64,000 nt of DNA, from positions 10,929,501 through 10,993,500 of the forward strand of contig OU612070.1 in NCBI GenBank assembly GCA_914767715.1. Reading direction: 5' to 3'. Of the stretch, positions 56,401 to 64,000 are shown piece after piece (position 1 is the stretch's first letter; every line of letters starts with the position of its first letter). The notes under the pieces are model-generated. The model had not been told where the DNA came from and made no database searches. It saw nothing but the letters and a program-made list of their open reading frames with translations. The translations under genes were made by a program, and so were the position numbers. The DNA is from Membranipora membranacea (lineage: Eukaryota; Bryozoa; Gymnolaemata; Cheilostomatida; Membraniporidae).

Positions 56401-59400
56401 TCTGACCTAATTCAGAATCACACCTTACACAGGGTAGACAATCTAATATCTCAGGAGAAGAAAATAGACTGAAGAATATAGTTTACCGGTAGACAGTATT
56501 TTTATAGAGCCAAATATTAAGATTTAAACAAAAGAAATTAAAATATTTTACCGGAGCTTATCCGACATCGATGAGTTTCTAAAACGTGCATAACAAGGTC
56601 AGGCTAAGGGGAACCTAAATCGTACAAAACACAACCCACCGTGTCCTTTAGTTCCACACTCACTTTCATTACAGGCGGCAGCTGGCTGTCTAAAATCTGA
56701 TTGACAATTCCGGCAGTCGCTGCCGAAATTCTTTGCTGCCTTTCTCTGCTTGATCCCCGAGACATTTCCCGACTGCTCAATCTGGGTAGATGGACCATTG
56801 TGACGACTTCGTTAGCCCAGCTTATTATCTTCAATCCCTGCCTGGAGCCCTGCAAATAATACCCGGCTAATTAAGTAAATATCATTAACTCCTGTTGCAT
56901 AAGTCAAGTGCCTCATGGAAAACTTTATTGCTGCCATTATTAATATTTTAATAACCATGTCCGAGAATTCTTAAGAATAAGCTACAAAGTCTATATCCGT
57001 GCTGCTACAATATTCTATTATTACATAATACCCCTGCTTTGCATAGGCGGCAACACTATAATATGGGACATTGAGAACATGTCCAATATGAGCCTATCCT
57101 GTGTGCTATGAAATGAGAGAACACTAAATAGGACTCACCAGTTTTCTGACTTTTCTCTTATCTCCAGTGTCCTGTCATGTGAGCTTTTCTCGTGAATTGT
57201 TTATAACGCCAAAGCCCGCCGTGAAGAAATATTGGACGGAGAAATGTGATACCCTTCTTCACCCATGTACAAGCCTAGTGGCTTTAAATCACTGTCAACA
57301 AATCTGTAGCCGAAACCTTTTCAATGCTCACCTGAAACGGGTCAGCCGATTATGTTTACATCTCACAAAAGGGAAAGATACGGTTGTCATACCCGTTCTC
57401 CCATTCAACTTAACCCAATAGTACCATAGATTTACGTTGATTATTGAATATCGCAATAGATCTGATTACAATTGCATTGTTTTAACGAGTTTGTCATTCC
57501 TTTGAACCCTGGTGTTAGGTTGCGACGACAATACATGAACAATGGTTAGGATTGATTTTCACATGTCAAACCATTGTCGTCGATGGCCATTAAGGTTTTT
57601 GAACAAATATTATGGGTGAGATTCTCTTTATTGGGGATATTTCTTTTTCTATACTGAGTGCAAGAATTTCTTACATATACACAGATATCTGTTTACACAT
57701 AAGAGTTCAAAACAATGACAACAGAGAACTTATAACTGACAGCACGCAGTGTGGCAGCATAAGGACAACACTTCTTGTATTCGGTTTCAGGTGTATGCAA
57801 CTCCCTGAGAAGTAAATATTAAGCTAGTTAAGTTTAGCTAGTTTGGGGGTGACCATGAAGAGGGAGTTCATTGGGGAGATAAATTGTAAATAGCTAAAAT
57901 CAGAGTATGTATAATGTTATGAGGCTGAGCAAATTGATTGCTAACCATAAATTTGCTATTGCACAAAATAACAACTTTTTAATTCTGTGAATACGCTACC
58001 CTTCTGCTACTGGATTTATTTGACCATATCCCTATGAATTCTAATGAGGAATGCCTCTTACAAAAAGGGAATTATTCTATTTCAGACACATACGAATCAC
58101 GGAAGAAAGGAAAGCAGCCCGTAGGTTGCAAAGATCCCAAAGTGCCACCCTGATCAAGTTTGCATCAGATCTAACATTAGATAACAGAAAACTGAGTCGA
58201 GAGAAGCGAGGCAAACCCTGGAGTGAAGAAACACCAAAATATGTCAAACCCTGCACTGTCATACCAGGTAAACCTAGACTGAGAACAGGAAAAAAGAGGG
58301 AAGGTTAGCTGAGGTTCCCAGGCTGCTCTTCTTCTCAGTTGGAATATTGGAAGTTGTTATTTTTGGAGTTACCTTTCTAAGCAAATACAACAGGGCTCGG
58401 AGTATTTTTTAGGAATATTATTATCTATATTTGTGAATGAAGTTACACTGATGAAGCGGAGGAAAATCCAGATGCGACGGAATTCTGGATGTTTTATTTC
58501 ATCGCAAGTTCTCCTCAATCAGCTAGGCATATGAGCAGGCTGTGGTGGGCCATTTTAATTGACTAACTATAGTTTTTATGATGTCCGCGATGTTTCAAAT
58601 GATTTTAGCCTAAGTAAAGTAAAGCTGGTAAAAATGCAGTTACTGAACCTCAGATAATGTACGAAAGCTACATTTACATTGCTACAATCAATCGTCAATT
58701 ATGTTCCAGAGTATAATGGAAACTGAACTGGATTTGGGTATCTGTTTCTCTCATGCTGGGTGATGTTAAACTTTCTTTTGGTTACAGGGGTGACCAAGCA
58801 GAAATCAGTCGAGTTGAAAAAGATGCTCAAGTTAGAGGATGCATGGCTTGAAGAGAGAAATGCAGAGATGTGGGCTATAAGCAGAGTGACACCAACCTTC
58901 CAGCCGATCACTCTTGTGGTGAGGGATTTATTACATAATCTTATTTTTTGGGTTCATATCACCTGAATTTGTCCTCACAATCCCCACAGAGAATTTCTAA
59001 ATCCCAAGTTTTGAGGGTATACCTACTGTCAGTCCTAAATCCTCCATACCCCACCCACTCTGTCTCAAGTATGCATGTCCTAAGTTACAACCTGACTACA
59101 ATTGTCAATCCTCACACTTGAGAACTGCAGATTCTCTGTCTTGGGATAAGAGGCAGGTACAACCTTCTTATTTGAGTAATACATGTCATCTACAAAATAA
59201 TAAATTCAATCAGCAAACCTTTCAGAAGTATGTTGGAATATGAATTGGGAAAACTGGGTGTTGAGGTCAACAACCCTTCGACCATTGGTCTGTTTTCCAA
59301 TGTAAGAAAAGCTAACTGAGATATCCCAATTGTGCTATTGTGACTATGAATATTTTGTTACAGCTGGTAAGCTCGGAGTTGTATCACAACAGCAGTACTG

Positions 59401-61063
59401 AGGTTATCCTGGCTCTGAGGGACTCTGAGGATATATTACCAATAATCTATGACCATACGGCTGATACATTTACAGAAGTAATCGGTAGGTTATCACATAC
59501 AACAATGTAACCCTGTCATTCACAGCAAAATTGAATCAGTAGCAACCATCTTTCCCAAATTACTGGCAAAGTGGACCTATAACTAAGAGCAGTGTTAATT
59601 GGAATACCCAGGCTATATTATGTATCACGATAAATTATCTGTTATTGAACCATTTAAGACATCTCTGACAGGGAGTTGCAGAGGAATCAGTTGTCCTGAT
59701 CTCATTTTCAGATTTTTAAAAAGTTTATCCCCATTTTTGAATAATTCCCGTCCTATTTTCTAAGTTAAGAGCACTGAAATTTAACCACAAATCATAATAT
59801 ATGCTATAAAGTTTTATGAGCTTTAATTTTAATGTAAAATATCATATAGAACTAAAAAAAAAAATTCTAACTCTTGGTTTTCCTTCACCTCAAGGGGCGG
59901 TATTTGTACATTTCAGATTTGATGAAGAAATCATTGAAGTCAGTTGCCTCTGGTATCAAAGCTGAGAGGCTCGTAATATTGTGTCATGGTGGACCAGGTC
60001 ACATGTTCTTATTTAAGAAACAAATAATCACCTCAGGAAAAATACGTAGAGACAGCAATATCAAATGGTAGGTGTAGTTTGAGCCTCCCACACACTTTCC
60101 CCCTAATCCGACTGCCCCAATTGTTTGCCTGGCTTATTACATTATTGAGATAAATGAGCAGTTTTACTAAAATGAAATACTCTTTCCAACAGCCTATCAG
60201 TGTATAAGCTAGTTTACAATATGCAAAACATTCTTGCCTTTTTTGGCTCTCTTCATTTGTCCATCAGTGGTGGTGGTTAATTGAGTGATATATCAACAAA
60301 TGTATAAACGGCTAAAGTATAGTTAGATGTGTCTGTCAGTACCATACCGTATATGTAAAACTATGCTCTCACCATAGACTGATTCGCAAATGAACAGCAT
60401 GACATTAAAAAAAACAATATTACATTATTATAAATGTGGTCCACCTACTTTGATCAGGTTTTGGCAGCAGGTAGGGAAACTGATGAGTAAAAGAGACAGC
60501 ACACAGACTCAGGTTCTCATTGGTGGATTTGATATGATAGGTGCTGCCAACAGTGGCAAAGAGGTAACAGTTTGTTTTATAGGCGGATAAGTGGCATGAC
60601 GTTTTAAAAATTCAATTTATTGACGCAAATGGAAATCCCTCATAACACAACACTCTGAACAAAAGTAACTGTAACAAAGTATTTTGAAGTAAGTGGATAT
60701 ATGGTGCAGAAGAGTCAGTACTGTCAATAACATCAATACCACCTCACAAACATCTTGCAAAGTTAAAATTGCCAATAAAATATGTCCTACCAAGGCTATT
60801 CAAGCTTGATCATGAATTTTCTTGATTTATAACATAAATATCAAAATATCCCCTCTTTCTGTTGACAGTTTATGAAGGACTTGATGTCGGTGATGAAGCC
60901 AAACAAGGTTCAAGTGTTGGCCCTACCCATCTCACAGAAGCTTACAGATCAAACGCAGAAAAATATGGTGCTTTCAATATTTACATCACTAGATGACTAC
61001 TACAAGCTTTTATACACAGATCCGCACGATGGTAAAGACCAAGACCTTAGTAACAGTCGATAA
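50471..61063 (+). CDS. Unnamed 451-aa protein with DUF4347-like C-terminal domain
   Basis: Ten exons: 50471-50518, 51223-51354, 52236-52456, 53332-53400, 58086-58267, 58788-58918, 59364-59484, 59917-60067, 60458-60563, 60869-61063. All phases agree. N-terminal half: MAVHDDLVLDIKPFTM, then basic, Ser/Pro-rich and probably disordered (RPNSLPAIRQRIQPS, VVRSKRPRNMSAPSARFSY), followed by a charged helix (ITEERKAARRLQRSQ). C-terminal part, residues about 255-400: LVSSELYHNSSTEVILALRD, IIYDHTADTF, LVILCHGGPGHMFL (His325), then QVLIGGFDMIGAANSGKEFM. This order matches bacterial DUF4347 domains (valDxxrD...hivSHGspG...LYGCxxAxxxxGxxF); the Cys of the GC motif is Phe376 here. Function unknown. Intron 4 (4.7 kb) contains an antisense gene. 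An alternative is two genes, split in that intron, with the second starting at the ATG at 58051. Confidence 0.75.
51432..51484. repeat. Short hairpin repeat
   Basis: 'agcctgttttgacaagctttg' pairs with 'gagcttgtcaagacaggttt'. A related sequence ('agcctgtcttgacaagctttgttcc') occurs at 22029-22053. It lies in intron 2 of the DUF4347-like gene. Confidence 0.5.
51703..51749 (+). repeat. G-rich tract with G13 and G10 runs
   Basis: A run of 13 G at 51703-51715 and of 10 G at 51740-51749, with GGGG between. It stands out in an AT-rich intron and could fold as a G-quadruplex, or mark an assembly or sequencing length error in the homopolymers. Confidence 0.8.
54655..56849 (-). CDS. Unknown Ser/Arg-rich protein encoded antisense inside an intron (5' end open)
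   Basis: Four minus-strand exons chain in phase 0: 56849-56664, 56107-55907, 55644-55396, 55146-54655 (stop at 54655-54657), 375 residues so far. Donors and acceptors are canonical. An 11-codon exon at 57171-57139 (ends RKVRKL/gtgagt) may precede, but no start codon can be joined, so the gene is 5'-incomplete; an internal Met in TMVHLPRLSS is a fallback. Segments: IISWANEVVTMVHLPRLSSR, AATAGIVNQILDSQLPPVMK, PRKITGFNPEEGFVVPRFEH, a Gln/Ser stretch, KQRKRKALPPRVKSMDELIL, KWERFQHLPDIRPLPTREF, FLSPDSGVGLGHSSEASSS. Mostly low-complexity, basic and probably disordered. I recognise no family. It lies wholly in intron 4 of the plus-strand DUF4347-like gene. Confidence 0.65.
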
Positions 61064-61166
61064 AATAAGTAGCTTGCTGTTTTGCCACTTATAGCATCCA
61101 TGAAATTAAGATTGGGATTATAAAAGCTGTTACCCCAGCTAATTAGCTTCAAAATAAGCCCCAAGT

Positions 61167-61421
61167 TTACTCTCTTGGAACACCAAAGGCTGTGTCATGA
61201 GGCATTGGAGTCGACCCTTTCAATATTCGCTCATGAGATTGGAGAGTTTTTGACCGATATTGGTAGACTTTCCCTCCTGCGATTTTTCTACCCTGTGCCA
61301 GGAATATTTCATTGTCGTTTTGTGTCTTAATATGCCTAGCCTGATTGCTCAAGCTGTTTAAGATCATATCGTTCCCTGTCTCATTGCATGTGTAATCAAC
61401 ATGGCGCATTAAAAGTGACAT
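61167..61421 (-). CDS. Possible small hypothetical protein (84 aa, uncertain)
   Basis: A single open frame starting MSLLMRHVDYTCNETGND and containing ARHIKTQNDNEIFLAQGRKI and a C-terminal GSTPMPHDTAFGVP. It lies between the convergent ends of the DUF4347-like gene (stop 61063) and RTF1 (stop 62044). Composition is protein-like, and a GTAAAC right at its 3' end could be a splice donor, so it may be one exon of a longer gene. I see no homologue and no partner exon; chance is a real alternative. Confidence 0.3.
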   Translation of the reverse strand: MSLLMRHVDYTCNETGNDMILNSLSNQARHIKTQNDNEIFLAQGRKIAGGKVYQYRSKTLQSHERILKGSTPMPHDTAFGVPRE

Positions 61422-61894
61422 CCTAATGGTTTTTATTCAATTTACTCATTTATTCATATAAAAACACATGCACTATTCAATTGAAAGAACAATGTGAAAT
61501 GGGTTTAGTGAGAGCAAGGAGTTAACTCCTTGGTGAGAGTTAACATGATACAAAAAAGCTTTCTCTTCATATGTCATTTTAACATTTTGCTCGCAAGCTA
61601 TGCAGCCTTCTCTATTATGATACAATTTTTACAGGGTTTTCCAATTAAGAAGACAACTTCAAATAAAAGCTTTAACAGGAAAAAATGCACAAGATGATAT
61701 AAAAACCCTATTGAAGAATAAGATTTCTTTCATTGGCTATGCCATAAGATGCCAAATTTTAAGATACAGGGCAAAAAGACTGGGTAATTGTTGGATACCC
61801 GATTACACAATATTCATTTCAATCATAGCTATTAGCTTCACGCTTTGAAAATTAGGCCTAAGATGGTGGCTACTATGATGGGGCTTGAAAAAGT

Positions 61895-61900
61895 TTTATT
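61895..61900 (-). terminator. Candidate polyadenylation signal for RTF1
   Basis: AATAAA on the minus strand, about 145 bp downstream of the RTF1 stop codon. Position is typical for a short 3' UTR. Confidence 0.4.
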
Positions 61901-62043
61901 GTTAACAAAAATCACAATCATTTGTGAGCATCCAAGATCTTCCTGTTAGCATCCAGAATTTCTTACCAGACCCACCGATCTTGCTGAGATATATAGATGG
62001 CCAGTAGCTGATAGTTGAGATAGTTGATACACAATATGAGAGC

Positions 62044-63936
62044 TCATATAAGACCTTTACGTTTCTTGTAGTCAGATAGATTAAGTGAACGTTTAGGTGC
62101 AGTGTCTCTCACATTAGATTGAGTTTTTGCAGCCACAGCCAGAGGGTTCCCTGTAATGACAAAGGAAAATAGTATCTTTAGGTGATCCATTCATACACAC
62201 TTCAAATTACGTGTACTAGAGGCCTACAGACACAATTCTTAATGACAGAGTGTGAATTTCATTTTATTTTAGTAATGTTGTCATGTACATCACAATGTCT
62301 TTCAAAGGAATTCGAACTTGTACAGGTACAAAACTGTACTAAAGTCTACTTGCCTTCACTTTGCATAGATCGCAGGCATGAATAGCAATCATTTAAGACT
62401 ATGAATCAACTTCAGTCACATCCACAGGAGATGGTAGATATTTTATCAATATATTCTCCTTCGCCATTGAAGAGGTGTGAAACAACAAAATGCCATCCAT
62501 CAACAAGCAAATTTATATTCATATATAGATTCACATCAATATAATAATTGCAGTTGCCCCCTCATGACTAAAGAGGAGACGAATCTTAATTAATACTGAA
62601 TGACCATAATTGACTTGTGGACAGTTTAAGTTGACAGAGAACAATTTGACTTACCTGAATTTAGAGGTACATCCAGGTCTATTTTTATATCAAAGTCATG
62701 TACTGAGAATAAGTCTTGTGAAGGTTTTCTATCATCTTTCTTTTGAGCATCTTTCTGCAAAACAATGAAATATCGAATTAATAACAACTAAAGGACCAAC
62801 AACATATTTGCATACCGCCAACTTCGATATTGAAATCTGGCAGTATCCATCTTGAATCTGAGTATATCAGCTACCGATGCCAAGTATCAATTGACTTGTA
62901 AGCGTTGCCGATTTCGAAATTTTATGAAACCAATTGAGATCCGCGACTCACGTGGTTGGCGAGGCAACATAATGTCATTGATGATTAACTTGACCGGAGA
63001 TAAAAATTTGCCTACCAACAAGTCAACTTGAACTGCAGCAGAAATACATCTTGGATAACATCCTCAACTGTTACTAGTTTGACACAGAAGTTACTTACAA
63101 ACATAGCAGCCTCCATTTTTTTCTTAAGTTCCAGCTCAGCATCAATACTGTCTTGTGATTTAAGCTCTGGCTTGGGTTCCTCTCCTTCCTTTTTCTTTTT
63201 CTTTGTCGCTGTAATGATAACATCAAGACATCGAATTTATATAATACGATGAAGATGTATAAATTTGTTATGCGCAACTTAGATATTCACTGGAATTATA
63301 TTTTGACACTAGGTAAAAAGTTATCTCACCTGTTGTAGACCTACTGTGTCTTCTATGTGTGTTTCTTGGCCAGGCAACAGGCTGTTTTTGTGTTATCATT
63401 TGCGAAGACTAATCAAATTCAATAATTGCGCTGTGTATGCATTGCCTTAAACCATACCTTTGCCTCAGCTAGTCTAGTTTGAGGTTAACTCAAATTTAGC
63501 TAGCAACAATTCTCATCGGCTTAGGTGATAGTTTATATAAAGTAATGAGGTTAAGTATAGGTTCATCGACCATCAACATCTCTATTTTTCAATATTTCTA
63601 GCTTGAGCGAAAGGGCAAACAACTTCCTCCATTTTCTCCATTTCTCTAGGGTATAGACGTAATATCTCACCTAATACTGGTCTACACGACTGTCTAGTGA
63701 ACGGATCAGCGGCAGCATTCTTACTCTCTATCCATTCTTTCCTCATAGCCTCCTCAGCATGTTTTATGTTATTAGTTCTGTTACGCTGGTTAATATATCT
63801 GAAATAAATTTAGATGTATATTATATGTACATCAGATTGATACTAGAGATCTATTTGATGTAGAATAGACGTACGTAATCACCAATATTTAGTCAGCAAA
63901 ACCTGAGTCCTTTACCTGTTAGCACTCCTTCCAAAG
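62044..63936 (-). CDS. RTF1: RTF1, Paf1 complex subunit (3' part; gene runs off the window)
   Basis: Four firm minus-strand exons: 63798-63671, 63208-63099, 62754-62655, 62150-62044 (stop 62044-62046). A 21-bp piece at 63936-63916 (SFGRSAN before GTAAAG) may precede; the rest, including the Plus3 domain, lies beyond 64000. RTF1 works in the nucleus with RNA polymerase II elongation complexes; its Plus3 domain binds SPT5, and it promotes H2B ubiquitination. Family signs: YINQRNRTNNI, then AADPFTRQSCRPVL (human-type DPFTRR.C.P), a Lys/Glu linker, DLFSVHDFDIKIDLDVPL, and the C-terminal signature RSLNLSDYKKRKGLI with which the family ends. Exon 63798-63671 splices in phase to 63208-63099 (L/A join). 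The gene converges on the DUF4347-like gene. Confidence 0.93.
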
Positions 63937-64000
63937 CTTAAAGTTCAATATAGGAAGTCACAACCACATAAAACATTTCTTACTGCAAGTTTTGATGACT

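Noticed and set aside
63325-63416. Possible extra RTF1 exon (MITQKQPVAWPRN...RSTT)
   Set aside because: Its donor phase fits the next exon, but every acceptor in front gives the wrong phase or a stop after the YINQRN exon, while direct splicing of the flanking exons is in phase and matches the family.
1-64000. CRISPR array, operon or bacterial elements
   Set aside because: The window is clearly eukaryotic: spliced genes, LINEs and MITEs. No direct-repeat/spacer array is present.

Overview
The window is nuclear DNA of an early-branching animal. It is AT-rich, genes are split by many GT-AG introns, and short palindromic transposons are dense. A metazoan-type SNX5/6 gene, XRCC3, RTF1 and a cluster of class A-like GPCRs with no recognisable vertebrate orthologue fit a sponge (demosponge-like) or another non-bilaterian. 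That assignment is inference; nothing here proves the species.

Layout. 1-6.1 kb has no gene I can support and is full of foldback elements. 6.2-25.9 kb is a minus-strand GPCR cluster. It holds two complete five-exon 7TM receptor genes (6162-12845 and 19599-23858, 383 and 346 aa), with the remains of a third copy between them (about 14.0-17.2 kb). Flanking homology shows that the dead copy and the downstream live gene are products of a segmental duplication. A degenerate LINE, two hAT-type non-autonomous elements (one with a perfect 8-bp target duplication and an internal tRNA-like sequence) and a tRNA-derived SINE lie in this cluster. 27.8-30.3 kb (+) encodes a single-pass membrane protein with a basic juxtamembrane segment and about 280 residues of Glu/Pro/Val/Ala repeats. 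31.4-36.7 kb (-) is XRCC3, complete in eight exons, its introns invaded by foldback elements and a LINE fragment. 37.1-40.25 kb (-) is a frameshifted CR1/L2-like LINE. 41.6-48.5 kb (+) is a complete 13-exon SNX5/6/32-type sorting nexin of 409 aa. 50.5-61.1 kb (+) is a ten-exon gene for an unnamed 451-aa protein whose C-terminal third resembles DUF4347. Its 4.7-kb intron 4 holds an unrelated antisense gene (54.7-56.85 kb or further). 62.0-64.0 kb (-) is the 3' part of RTF1, running off the window.

XRCC3 (recombination repair), SNX5/6 (endosome-to-Golgi or plasma-membrane sorting) and RTF1 (Paf1 complex, transcription elongation) are unrelated housekeeping genes. The GPCR array is a lineage-specific expansion. 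All exon models were joined by hand from splice signals, reading phase and known family sequence; phase is consistent at every junction listed.
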